A stretch of DNA of 55,030 bases from DASRHY01 sp046765875 (GCA_046765875.1 JBKPSJ010000177.1:1-55030); one strand, 5' to 3'. Shown: positions 1 to 7,926, numbered from the stretch's first letter. The notes: generated by a model not told the origin, from the letters alone. Numbers and translations: made by a program.

Positions 1-26
1 GGCTCGGAGATGTGTATAAGAGACAG
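1..26. other. Nextera transposase adapter remnant (artefact)
   Basis: The first 26 bases end in the 19-bp Tn5 mosaic end (positions 8-26, AGATGTGTATAAGAGACAG), preceded by GGCTCGG, as in the Illumina Nextera read-2 adapter. This is library sequence left at a contig end, not genome. It supplies a false ATG at position 10, so predicted proteins starting MCIRDR or MYKRQ here are artefacts. Genomic sequence begins at about position 27. Confidence 0.97.
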
Positions 27-1575
27 GACCGCCGCCGAGACACAACGCCCGCTCACCCCGGAGGAACTCGAGCGGTTCTCGATGGCCGCGTTCGTGCTCG
101 GCCACGACCCGGAGGTCAGCGCGTACCGGGAGCGGGCGCACGAGGCGTACCTGGCGCAGGGCCGGATCGCCGAGGCGGTCCGGGCCGCGTTCTGGCTCGG
201 CTTCCACCTGCAGAACCGCGGCGAGCACGCCCGCGCGGCCGGCTGGATGGGCCGGGTCCGGCGGCTGGTCCCGCCCGGCGACGAGGATCTGACCGCGCTG
301 ATGACGCAGACCGAGGCCGCGGCGCTGATGCTTTCCGGCGAGTTCGCGCCCGCACTGCCGCTGTTCCAGGACGCGCTGGCGGTCGCGCAGCGGACCGGCA
401 ACCGGGACGCGATAGTGCTCGGCGCGATGGGCTCCGGCCGTTGCCTGGAGATGACGGGTCACCCGGCCGAGGCGCTCGCCGCGCTGGACGAGGCGATGGT
501 GCTGGTGACCGGCGGCAACGTCATACCCGAGGTGGCCGGGATGGCGTACTGCGCGGTGATCGATCTGTGCATGCGGCGGTACGACCTGCGCCGCGCGCAG
601 GAGTGGACCCAGGCACTGACCGGCTGGTGCGACGAGCAGGCCGGGTTGGTGCCGTTTCGCGGCGTATGCCTGGTGCACCGCGCCGAGATCCTGCAGTTGC
701 GTGGCGCCTGGACCGAGGCAGCCGGCGCGGCCGAGGATGCTTGCCGCCGGCTGGCAGGCTTTCGGCAGGGCGCGCTCGGCGCGGCCTACTACCGGATGGC
801 CGAACTGGAACGGCAGCGCGGCCGGTTCGCCGCCGCCGAGCAGGCCTACCAGCAGGCGGCCGCGGCGGGTGCCGAGGTCCAACCGGGACTGGCACGGCTG
901 CGGGCCGCCCAGGGCAACAGGGACGCCGCGATCGCCGGCCTCGAACGGGCGCTGGCCGAGGATCCGGACGCGCAGGCCCGGCCGGCAATGCTCGCCGCCC
1001 GGGTCGAGCTCGCGATCGAGGCCGGCGACCTGGATACCGCCCGCGCCACCGCGCAGGAGCTGACCGGGCTGGCCGCGGGGCAGGACGCGACGTACCTTCG
1101 CGGGCTCGCGGCGTACGCGGAGGGCGCTGTCCTGCTCGCCTGCGACGACCCCCGCTCGGCGATCCCGGCGCTGCGCCGCGCCTGGTCGTCGTGGCAGGCG
1201 CTCGAGGCACCGTACGAGGCGGCACGCAGCCGGGTTCTGGTGGCCAAGGCGTGTCGCGCGCTCGGCGACACCGACGCCGAGCAGATGGAGCTCGACGGCG
1301 CCCGGCAGGTCTTCGAGCGGCTCGGCGCGGTCACCGACCTGGCCGCCCTCGACGGGCCGGCCGAGCAGGGTCACCCGCTGAGCCCGCGCGAGCTCGAGGT
1401 ACTGCGGCTGCTGGCAACCGGCGCGACCAACCGCGCCGTCGCCGACCAGCTCTTCCTGAGTGAGCGCACCGTGGCCCGGCATGTGAGCAACATCTTCGGC
1501 AAGCTCGGCGTCAACAGCAGGTCCGCAGCCACCGCGTACGCGTACGAACACCGCCTGGCCGGACCGCCTACATAG
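27..1575 (+). CDS. LuxR-family transcriptional regulator with TPR-like repeats, 5'-truncated
   Basis: The C-terminal part of a large LuxR-type regulator, cut off by the contig edge. About 515 codons are visible and the true start is missing. The last 65 residues form a GerE/LuxR helix-turn-helix that begins LSPRELEVLRLLATG and continues with SERTVARHVSNIFGKLGV. The rest is alanine/arginine-rich helical sequence with repeated A-x3-Y/A patterns typical of tetratricopeptide repeats. This layout matches the MalT/LAL-like class, whose missing N-terminus often holds an AAA ATPase or a kinase-like domain; that part is inference. It is the first gene before an FAD oxidoreductase 104 bp downstream on the same strand, but no ligand or target can be read from the sequence. 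Confidence 0.85.
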
Positions 1576-1678
1576 AAATGACCATTGCCGTCCGGAAAGG
1601 ATGGCGTCTTCGGTCGATGCCCCGGTGTCCGCGCGGTCCCTACCTTGCTGGTCAGGACACGACGCTAAGGGGGCGGCG

Positions 1679-2782
1679 ATGGACAGGATCGGGACAGTGG
1701 TGATCGGCGGCGGGCAGGCTGGTCTGGTGATGGGCTACTACCTGCGCGAGCAGGGCGACAGCTTCGTCATCCTGGAAGGCGACCCGCGGGTGGGTGACTC
1801 GTGGCGGCGCCGGTACGACTCGCTGCGGCTGTTCAGCCGGCCGCGGTACGCGAGCCTGCCCGGCTGGCGGATCCCGACGGCGGACTGCCCGACCCGCGAC
1901 GAGATGGCCGACTACCTCGAGCAGTACGCCGCGCGGTTCGAGCTGCCCGTGCGCACCGGGGTACGGGTGACGAGAGTGTCGCGGTACGCCGGGCCGGGCG
2001 AGGGCATGTTGGTCGAGACCGACGGCGGCGACTACCTGGCCGACCGGGTGGTGGTGGCGAGCGGGTCACACGTACGGCCGCACCGGCCGGGGTTCGCGGA
2101 TCGGCTCGATCCGGCGATCCGGCAGCTGCACTCGCTGGAGTACCGCAACCTCGATCAGATGGCCGCCGGCACCGTGCTGGTGGTCGGCGCGGCGAACTCG
2201 GGCACCGACGTGGCGCTGGAGGCCGCGGGGTCGCACCGGGTGGTGCTGGCGGGACGGCATCCGGGTCAGGTGCCGGTCGACATCGACTCGCCCAAGGGCC
2301 GCAGGTTCGTGCCCATCGTGATGTTCGTGTTCAAGCACGTGCTCACACGGCGGACGCCGTTCGGCCGCAAGCGGATCGGCGTAATTTCGCAGCACGGGGT
2401 CAACCTGGTACGCAACAAACTCGCCCATCTCGACGCCGCCGGGGTCGAGCGGATCGGACGGATCGAGGACGTTCGCGACGGGTACCCGGTCACCGCCGAC
2501 GGCGATGTGCTGACCGACGTGTCGACCGTGGTGTGGTGCACCGGCTCCGGGCCGGACCACAGCTGGCTGGACCTGCCGGTGTTCGGCGAGGACGGGAAGC
2601 CGCGGCACGACCGGGGCATCGCCACCGACGAGCCGGGCCTGATGTTCCTCGGACTGGAGTTCCAGTTCGCGGTGGCGTCCGGCACCATCCAGGGCCTGGA
2701 CCGGGATGCGCGCTACCTGCTCCGGCACATCCGCCGGCACGCGCGGTCGGCCGTCCCCGCCCGCCAGACCGCGGCGGCCTAG
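1679..2782 (+). CDS. FAD/NAD(P)-dependent monooxygenase-like oxidoreductase (CzcO/FMO type)
   Basis: Encodes about 367 residues. A Rossmann FAD-binding motif VIGGGQAGLVMGYYL lies near residues 7-21. A second nucleotide-binding motif VVGAANSGTDVALEAA lies mid-protein, and a late VVWCTGSGPDHSWL resembles the ATG-type motif that closes these folds. This arrangement is shared by flavin monooxygenases and CzcO-like putative flavoproteins; the substrate cannot be told. The ATG at 1679 is chosen because it follows AAGGGGG at a good distance and starts just before the Rossmann strand. An upstream in-frame ATG at 1601 would add 26 unrelated residues. A perfect hairpin terminator follows the gene. Confidence 0.85.
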   Translation: MDRIGTVVIGGGQAGLVMGYYLREQGDSFVILEGDPRVGDSWRRRYDSLRLFSRPRYASLPGWRIPTADCPTRDEMADYLEQYAARFELPVRTGVRVTRVSRYAGPGEGMLVETDGGDYLADRVVVASGSHVRPHRPGFADRLDPAIRQLHSLEYRNLDQMAAGTVLVVGAANSGTDVALEAAGSHRVVLAGRHPGQVPVDIDSPKGRRFVPIVMFVFKHVLTRRTPFGRKRIGVISQHGVNLVRNKLAHLDAAGVERIGRIEDVRDGYPVTADGDVLTDVSTVVWCTGSGPDHSWLDLPVFGEDGKPRHDRGIATDEPGLMFLGLEFQFAVASGTIQGLDRDARYLLRHIRRHARSAVPARQTAAA

Positions 2783-2793
2783 ACGCCCCCAAG

Positions 2794-2825
2794 GATCGGC
2801 CACCGTCACCAGGCGGTGGCCGATC
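2794..2825. terminator. Bidirectional hairpin terminator
   Basis: A perfect 12-bp inverted repeat (GATCGGCCACCG at 2794-2805, pairing with 2814-2825) with an 8-nt loop lies between the convergent oxidoreductase and ohr genes. It has no long T tract, as is common in high-GC actinobacteria. Confidence 0.8.
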
Positions 2826-2832
2826 GGCGCGG

Positions 2833-3258
2833 CTAGACGACGGTGTGGGTGACCGTGATGTTGCCGCGGGTCGCGTTCGAGTACGGGCAGACCTTGTCGG
2901 CGTGCGCGACCAGCTGCTCGGCGGCGTCGCGGTCCACCCGGGGCAACGACACAACGAGGTTGACGGTCAGTCCGTAGCCGGTGGTGCCGCTGAGCGGGCC
3001 GAACCCGACCTCGGCGGTCACTTCCGAGCCGTCCGCGTCCTGCTTGGCCCGGCGCGCCACGATCTTGAGCGCACTGTGGAAGCAGGACGCGAACCCGGCC
3101 GCGAACAGCTGCTCGGGGTTCGTACCCTCGCCGCTGCCGCCGAGCTCCTTCGGCGGCGCGACCACGACCTCCAGCCGGCCGTCGTCGGTGGCGGTCTTGC
3201 CGTCGCGGCCGCCGTGGGCGGTGGCGCGAGCGGTATAGAGGACCTTGCTCAACTCCAT
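2833..3258 (-). CDS. ohr: Organic hydroperoxide resistance protein (Ohr/OsmC family)
   Basis: A 141-residue thiol peroxidase that reduces organic hydroperoxides. The two redox cysteines are visible in FAAGFASCFHSAL and in KVCPYSNATRGN, the second being the Ohr signature. The length matches the family. The start at 3258 is preceded by GGAGGAA. The NADPH:quinone reductase gene lies 17 bp upstream on the same strand, so the two are probably co-transcribed as a redox or electrophile stress unit. No OhrR-type MarR regulator is adjacent. The divergent TetR regulator may control the pair (inference). Confidence 0.93.
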   Translation of the reverse strand: MELSKVLYTARATAHGGRDGKTATDDGRLEVVVAPPKELGGSGEGTNPEQLFAAGFASCFHSALKIVARRAKQDADGSEVTAEVGFGPLSGTTGYGLTVNLVVSLPRVDRDAAEQLVAHADKVCPYSNATRGNITVTHTVV

Positions 3259-3275
3259 GGGTTCTTCCTCCGGGA

Positions 3276-4229
3276 TCACTTGCTGGGATCGATGACAAGC
3301 TTGCCCACGCTGCGCCGTTCGCGCAGGTCGCGGTGTGCGGTGGCGACGTCCGACATCGGGTACTCGCCGCCGATCAGCGGGCGAAGCCGGCCCGCAGCGG
3401 TGAGCTCGAGCAGGTCGGCCATCGGCCGGGCGAGCAGCGCCGGGTCGCCGAAGCAGTCGACCAGCCAGAAGCCGGCGATGGTTCGCGAGCCCTTCATCAG
3501 CGCACCCGGCGGCACCGGCTTCGCCTGCTCGCGCGAGGCGGCACCGAAGGTGACCAGCCGGCCGAACTTCGCCAGCGCCCGCAGCGACTCGTCGAACACC
3601 TGGCCGCCGACCATCTCGAGCACGACGTCGGCGCGCTTGCCGTCGTTGGCCGCACGGATGCGGTCCGCGAGGCCGTCGGGCGTTCCGTCGATCGCGACGT
3701 CGGCACCGAGGTCGAGCGCGAGGCCGCGCTTCTCGTCGGTGGAGGCGGTGGCGATCACGCGGCCGGCGCCCCACAGCTTGGCGAGCTGTACGGCGAGCGA
3801 GCCGACGCCGCCCGCCGCGGCGTGGACCAGGACCGACTCGCCCTCGGTCATCCGAGCCGACGTACGCAGCAGGTGCCACGCGGTGACGCCCTGCAGGACG
3901 AGTGCGAGCGCCTGGCCGTCGGTCACCCCGTCCGGCACGGCGTACACGTACGGCTCGTACGCGACGGCCCGCTCGGCGTACCCACCGCTGCCGATGAGCG
4001 CGACGACCCGGCGGCCGTCGGCGGTACGCCCGGCGACCTCGGCGCCCGGCACCATCGGCAGCGTGGTCGGCGCGAGGTAGCTGTTCTCGACCTGGTGCGT
4101 GTCGGCGTAGTTGAGCCCGGCCCGGTCGACGGTGATCAGCACCTGTCCGGGTTCGGGCACCGGCTCGGGCAGGTCGGTCACGGTCAGCACCTCGGGGCCG
4201 CCGAAGGCGGTGATCTGTACGGCGCGCAC
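3276..4229 (-). CDS. NADPH:quinone reductase / zinc-independent alcohol dehydrogenase family (MDR)
   Basis: A 317-residue medium-chain reductase. The N-terminal GroES-like domain contains VDRAGLNYADTHQV. The cofactor-binding motif is VHAAAGGVGSLAVQLAKLWGA, the quinone-oxidoreductase form (AAxGGVG). No structural zinc cysteine cluster is seen, which fits quinone reductase (QOR) rather than a zinc alcohol dehydrogenase. The start is a GTG at 4229 preceded by GAGGAGA. It probably forms a two-gene unit with ohr, and it diverges from a TetR regulator with a 21-bp palindrome between them. It likely reduces quinones or reactive enones with NADPH; the natural substrate is unknown. Confidence 0.88.
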   Translation of the reverse strand: MRAVQITAFGGPEVLTVTDLPEPVPEPGQVLITVDRAGLNYADTHQVENSYLAPTTLPMVPGAEVAGRTADGRRVVALIGSGGYAERAVAYEPYVYAVPDGVTDGQALALVLQGVTAWHLLRTSARMTEGESVLVHAAAGGVGSLAVQLAKLWGAGRVIATASTDEKRGLALDLGADVAIDGTPDGLADRIRAANDGKRADVVLEMVGGQVFDESLRALAKFGRLVTFGAASREQAKPVPPGALMKGSRTIAGFWLVDCFGDPALLARPMADLLELTAAGRLRPLIGGEYPMSDVATAHRDLRERRSVGKLVIDPSK

Positions 4230-4251
4230 TGTCTCTCCTCGGTTGTTGCTC

Positions 4252-4272
4252 TACACCGTACTGTACAGTGTA
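4252..4272. promoter_or_regulatory. 21-bp palindrome, probable TetR operator
   Basis: Positions 4252-4272 read TACAC-c-GTAC-t-GTAC-a-GTGTA: an odd-centred inverted repeat around 4262 with one mismatched pair (4257/4267). It lies between the divergent quinone reductase (start 4229) and tetR (start 4302), where an autoregulating TetR repressor would bind. The symmetry is seen directly; the binding is inferred. Confidence 0.75.
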
Positions 4273-4301
4273 CGTTAGCCGATGTCACCCCGGAGGACAC
4301 G

Positions 4302-4955
4302 ATGCCCGGTACCCGCACCCCGCGGAACACGCTCAGCACCGAGCTGGTCGTCACCACCGCGCTGCGGCTGATGGAGACCGGCGGGGCGGACGCGTGTACG
4401 ATCCGCGGGGTCGCCAAGGAACTCGGCGTCGGGCCGATGGCGCTGTACACCTACTTCCGGAGCAAGGACGACCTGTTCGATGCCGTGCGCAACCACCTGC
4501 TCGCCGAGCTGCCCGCTCCCCCGTCCGGGGGCAGCTGGCAGGAACAGGTCCGCGCGCTGTGCCGGAACCTGCGCCGACTGATGCTGCAGCACCCCGCCCT
4601 CGCCCAACTGCTGGCTGCCCGGCCACTGAGCGGGCACGAGACCGCAGCGGCCGCCGAGGGTCTGCTGCAGGTGCTGCGGTCGGCCGGGTTCGGCTCGGCG
4701 GCGGCCGCACGCGGCCACACGACCCTGTTCACCTTCGTACTCGGCGCGACCAGCTGGGAGATCCAGCTCGCTGCTGAGAAGCAGGACCCGGACCGCAACC
4801 GGCGACTGCGCGCGACGATGGAGTCGTTGTCCGCCGCGCAGTACCCGACGGTTGTCGAACTGGCCCGCGAGCTGGCGGCGACCGCCGGGGGCGACGAGCA
4901 GTTCGACTTCGGCCTGGACCTGTTGATCACCGGGCTCGAGGTCTCGCTGGCATGA
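4302..4955 (+). CDS. TetR/AcrR family transcriptional regulator
   Basis: A 217-residue regulator. The N-terminal helix-turn-helix reads TIRGVAKELGVGPMALYTYF (about residues 31-50), followed by a helical ligand-binding domain of the TetR C-terminal type. The ATG at 4302 has GGAGG 5 bp upstream. Reading further upstream in frame gives only the antisense of the quinone reductase. It diverges from the quinone reductase across a strong palindrome, so autoregulation and control of quinone reductase-ohr is the simplest model. Its stop overlaps the start of idi by 4 bp (ATGA), implying translational coupling of a regulator with isoprenoid metabolism, which is unusual. Confidence 0.92.
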   Translation: MPGTRTPRNTLSTELVVTTALRLMETGGADACTIRGVAKELGVGPMALYTYFRSKDDLFDAVRNHLLAELPAPPSGGSWQEQVRALCRNLRRLMLQHPALAQLLAARPLSGHETAAAAEGLLQVLRSAGFGSAAAARGHTTLFTFVLGATSWEIQLAAEKQDPDRNRRLRATMESLSAAQYPTVVELARELAATAGGDEQFDFGLDLLITGLEVSLA

Positions 4956-5506
4956 GCGAACACGTCGTCCTGCTGGACGAGTGCGGAAACGCGATCGGCA
5001 CCGCCGACAAGGCCACCGTCCATGACCGCGATACGCCGCTGCACCTGGCGTTCTCCTGCTACGTCTTCGACGGCGACCGGTTGCTGCTCACCCGCCGGGC
5101 CCTGTCGAAGCGGACCTGGCCGGGCGTGTGGACCAACAGCTGCTGCGGACATCCAGCGCCCGATGAGCCTCTTGCCGATGCCGTGCGCAGGCGGCTGCGT
5201 ACCGAGCTGGGCCTGGTCGTCGACACGGTGGACCTGATCCTGCCCGCGTTCCGGTACCGCGCGGTGATGGACGACGGCACCGCCGAGAACGAGATGTGCC
5301 CGGTGTTCCGCGCAACGTACCGAGGCCCGGTACGGCCGGATCCGGACGAGGTCGACTCGTACGAGTGGGTGGACTGGTCGGATGTGTCGCGACCTGTTTC
5401 GCCGTGGTGTGAGCTGCAGGTGGCCGAGTTCGCCCTGCTGGGTGGCGTACCGGCAGAATGGCCGACCGGTGATCCGGCCGACCTGCCACCGGCTGCGGTT
5501 GTTTAG
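4952..5506 (+). CDS. idi: Isopentenyl-diphosphate delta-isomerase, type I
   Basis: A 184-residue Nudix-fold enzyme interconverting isopentenyl and dimethylallyl diphosphate. The active-site cysteine motif TNSCCGHP and the catalytic glutamate motif TAENEMCPVF are both present, and the length matches bacterial type I Idi. The ATG overlaps the tetR stop. The stop codon overlaps that of the convergent TauE/SafE gene by 4 bp, leaving no room for an intergenic terminator. Confidence 0.95.
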   Translation: MSEHVVLLDECGNAIGTADKATVHDRDTPLHLAFSCYVFDGDRLLLTRRALSKRTWPGVWTNSCCGHPAPDEPLADAVRRRLRTELGLVVDTVDLILPAFRYRAVMDDGTAENEMCPVFRATYRGPVRPDPDEVDSYEWVDWSDVSRPVSPWCELQVAEFALLGGVPAEWPTGDPADLPPAAVV

Positions 5507-6249
5507 AAGACGATGGTGACGACGGCGATCACGCCGATCACCACGATGAAGCCGCGTAGCGCGATCGGCGGGAGCCGGCGGCCGAAGGCGGCGCCGAGGA
5601 ATCCGCCGATCGTCGAGCCGAGCGCGATCAGCACCGCGACCGTCCAGTTGATGTCCGCGACGATGATGAACACGATCGCCGCGACGGCATTGACGACCAT
5701 CGCCAGTACGTTCTTGATCGCATTCATCCGCTGCAGGTCCGGGTCCAGGCCGATGCCGAGGATCGCCATCAGCAGAACGCCCTGGGCGGCTCCGAAGTAA
5801 CCGCCGTACACACCGGCAACCAGGACAGCAGGCCAGACCCACCAGGCGCCGTGGTGGTCGCCGTCCGGACGGCTGATCAGCTTGGCCAGTCGCGGCTGCA
5901 GGATCACCAACAGACAGCCGAGCAGGATCAGCGCCGGGACGATCGCGTCGAAGGCCGACGACGGCAGCGCGAGCAGCAACACCGCGCCGATGAGCGTGCC
6001 GATGATCGACGCGGGTACGAACCTGATCAGCCGGCTGCGCTGGCCGCGTAATTCACGCCGGTACCCGTACGCGGCGGCGAGTGAGCCCGGCGCCAGACCC
6101 GCGGTATTGCTGACGTTGGCGACGACGGGGGGCAACCCGATGGCGAGCAGAGCGGGGAAGGTGATCAGCGTCCCGGAACCGACCACCGCGTTGATCGTGC
6201 CTGCGCCAATCCCGGCCACGAACACGACCAGCGCATCGAACCATGTCAT
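5503..6249 (-). CDS. TauE/SafE family sulfite/anion exporter
   Basis: A 248-residue integral membrane protein with about eight hydrophobic segments. The N-terminal segment contains VFVAGIGAGTINAVVGSGTL and FPALLAIGLPPVVANVSNTA, the typical first half of the TauE/SafE repeat. The later YGGYFGAAQGVLLMAILGI is the matching second half. The family exports sulfite or organosulfur anions; the substrate is not determined here. It is transcribed away from the repeat block at 6250-6750, which therefore contains its promoter region. Confidence 0.9.
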   Translation of the reverse strand: MTWFDALVVFVAGIGAGTINAVVGSGTLITFPALLAIGLPPVVANVSNTAGLAPGSLAAAYGYRRELRGQRSRLIRFVPASIIGTLIGAVLLLALPSSAFDAIVPALILLGCLLVILQPRLAKLISRPDGDHHGAWWVWPAVLVAGVYGGYFGAAQGVLLMAILGIGLDPDLQRMNAIKNVLAMVVNAVAAIVFIIVADINWTVAVLIALGSTIGGFLGAAFGRRLPPIALRGFIVVIGVIAVVTIVF

Positions 6250-6281
6250 TACCGGCAGACTCTACGCACCCCCACCCGAGT

Positions 6282-6497
6282 CGATCGCCGGACCCAACGG
6301 TCACCCGCCCCTGGCGATCGTCGGACCCAAATGGTCACCCGCTTCGCGATCGTCGGACCCAAATGGTCAGGTCCCGGCCCTTCGGCGATCGTCGGACCGA
6401 AATGGTCGTCCGCCGGCGATCGTCGGACCCAAAATGTCACGCCCGTCCGCGCTCGGGTGCCGTCAGTGGCCATCGCCTGACCACTTGGGTCCGACGA
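6282..6497. repeat. Interspersed 23-bp repeats (CGATCGTCGGACCCAAATGG core), five direct and one inverted
   Basis: Five direct copies of a 22-23 bp unit begin at 6282, 6315, 6347, 6386 and 6417. The core GTCGGACCCAAATGGTCA is conserved with 0-4 changes. A sixth copy lies inverted at 6478-6497. Start-to-start spacing is irregular (33, 32, 39 and 31 bp), with 8-16 bp of dissimilar sequence between copies. The block fills the intergenic space upstream of the TauE/SafE gene. No open frame of credible coding character runs through it. Confidence 0.9.
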
Positions 6498-6522
6498 AAC
6501 AGACGCACCAGGTTGCAGCGGC

Positions 6523-6630
6523 GTGCACAAGCTGTGGCGACTGTGCACAAGCTGCGGCGACTGTGCACAAGCAGTGGCTGCGGTGCACAAGCTGCGGCTG
6601 CGGTGCACAAGCAGTGGCCGCGGTGCACAG
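6523..6630. repeat. 20-bp tandem array of GTGCACAAGC units
   Basis: GTGCACAA starts at 6523, 6543, 6563, 6583 and 6603, with a degenerate sixth unit (GTGCACAG) at 6623. The period is exactly 20 bp and the unit is GTGCACAAGCNGYGGCNRCK. The 20-nt period is not a multiple of three, so it does not encode a repeated peptide. Related units continue in opposite orientation at about 6641-6710 (CTTGTGCAGTGCCG twice). On the minus strand the core reads TTGTGCAC[A/C/G], close to a DnaA box. Function unknown. Confidence 0.9.
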
Positions 6631-6655
6631 GGCCGGACCTGTGCACCGCAGCCAC
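6614..6655 (-). terminator. 18-bp hairpin at the centre of the repeat block
   Basis: Arms 6614-6631 (GTGGCCGCGGTGCACAGG) and 6638-6655 pair with one mismatch around a 6-nt loop. It forms where direct repeat units meet inverted ones. It lies about 100 bp downstream of the SPFH gene stop at 6751, so it could end that minus-strand transcript. There is no U tract. It could instead be simply the junction of the inverted repeat family. Confidence 0.5.
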
Positions 6656-6750
6656 TACCTGTGCAGCGTCGCCCGTTCTTGTGCAGTGCCGCTCTTGTGC
6701 AGTGCCGCCGTTTGTGATTCGGAGCCACCGATGGTTGTTCCGCGTAGGGG

Positions 6751-7926
6751 TCAGCGGGGTGGGGGCTCCTGGCCGGTGGTCGGGGCCGGGCCGTTGAGGT
6801 CGGGGTTGACCGTCGGCTGGTTCGGCACCCGGCCCATCCCGCTGCTCACCGCCGCGTTCTGCGCCGCCGCGATCGCCTCGGCCACGGCGTTGTCCGCCTC
6901 GGCCACGGCCGCGTCCGGCACCGGCACCGGCGCCGCCTCGACGGCGGACGGAGTCCGCTCCTCCTCCAGCTCCGGCTGCGGGAACGGCCCCTCGGCCTTC
7001 TGCGGGATGCCCGCGACCTGGCCGACCGCGCTGCCCAGGCCCTTGAGCGCGTCGCCGATCTCGCTCGGCACGATCCAGACCTTGTTCGCGTCGCCCTGTG
7101 CGATCGTCGGCAGCATCTGCAGGTACTGGTAGGCCAGCAGGCCCTGGTCCGGCTTGCCGGCGTGGATCGCGTTGAACACGGTGGTGATGGCCTGCGCCTC
7201 ACCCTGCGCCTTGAGGATCCGCGCCTCCCGCTCGGCCTGCGCCCGCAGGATCCGCGACTCCCGGTCGCCCTGCGCGGTCAGGATCGCGGACTGCTTCTGG
7301 CCTTCGGCGTTCAGCACCGCCGACTGTCGCATGCCCTCCGCGGTCAGGATCGCCGCACGCTTGTCCCGGTCCGCGCGCATCTGCTTCTCCATCGAGTCCT
7401 GGATCGACGGCGGCGGGTCGATCGAGCGGAGCTCGACCCGGTTCACCCGGATGCCCCACTTGCCGGTCGCCTCGTCCAGTACGTACCGGAGCTTCTCGTT
7501 GATCTCCTCACGGCTGGTCAGCGTCTGCTCCAGGTCCATACCACCGATGATGTTGCGCAGCGTCGTCATGGTGAGCTGCTCGATGGCCTGGATGTAGTTC
7601 GAGATCTCGTACGTCGCGCGGACAGGGTCGTTGACCTGGAAGTAGATGACCGAGTCGATGGAGACCATCAGGTTGTCCTCGGTGATGACCGCCTGCGGCG
7701 GGAACGCGACAACCTGTTCGCGCATGTCGATGGTGTAGCGCACCTTGTCGACGAAAGGCGTCAACAGGTTCAGTCCCGGCTGCAGTGCGACCTTGTACTT
7801 ACCGAATCGCTCCACGATGCCGACCGTCTGCTGCTGGACCACCCGGACGCTCTTGATCAGGGTGACGATGACCAGCAACGCGACCAGCGCCAAGACGATG
7901 AGAAATGCTGTCACTGAGGCCTCCAT
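6751..7926 (-). CDS. SPFH/Band 7 membrane protein (stomatin/QmcA-like)
   Basis: A 391-residue protein. One N-terminal membrane helix (about residues 5-24) is followed by an SPFH domain (VVQQQTVGIVERFGKYKVAL through WGIRVNRVELRSIDPP). Then comes a long Ala/Glu/Arg coiled coil with ILTAEG / VLNAEG / ILTAQG repeats, and a Pro-rich acidic tail of about 80 residues. The core matches QmcA/stomatin proteins that form oligomeric scaffolds in ordered membrane regions, often partnered with NfeD. It is last in a three-gene operon with a short SPFH protein and NfeD. The low-complexity tail is longer than in typical stomatins. Confidence 0.92.
   Translation of the reverse strand: MEASVTAFLIVLALVALLVIVTLIKSVRVVQQQTVGIVERFGKYKVALQPGLNLLTPFVDKVRYTIDMREQVVAFPPQAVITEDNLMVSIDSVIYFQVNDPVRATYEISNYIQAIEQLTMTTLRNIIGGMDLEQTLTSREEINEKLRYVLDEATGKWGIRVNRVELRSIDPPPSIQDSMEKQMRADRDKRAAILTAEGMRQSAVLNAEGQKQSAILTAQGDRESRILRAQAEREARILKAQGEAQAITTVFNAIHAGKPDQGLLAYQYLQMLPTIAQGDANKVWIVPSEIGDALKGLGSAVGQVAGIPQKAEGPFPQPELEEERTPSAVEAAPVPVPDAAVAEADNAVAEAIAAAQNAAVSSGMGRVPNQPTVNPDLNGPAPTTGQEPPPR

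Noticed and set aside
10..1463. Two overlapping proteins starting in the adapter (MCIRDR..., MYKRQ...)
   Set aside because: Both starts are adapter-derived. Only the frame ending at 1575 carries the LuxR helix-turn-helix.
3333..4301. N-terminal extension of the TetR regulator by about 320 residues
   Set aside because: This in-frame stretch is antisense of the quinone reductase; a strong ribosome binding site and the normal TetR N-terminus lie at 4302.
6282..6440. Possible CRISPR array (five direct repeats)
   Set aside because: The gaps between 23-bp units are only 8-16 bp, the copies vary, and no cas gene is present in the window.
6523..6717. Small open frames rich in HKL/CTSC across the tandem repeat
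   Set aside because: The 20-bp period shifts frame at each unit and frames are open on both strands, so these are by-products of the repeat.
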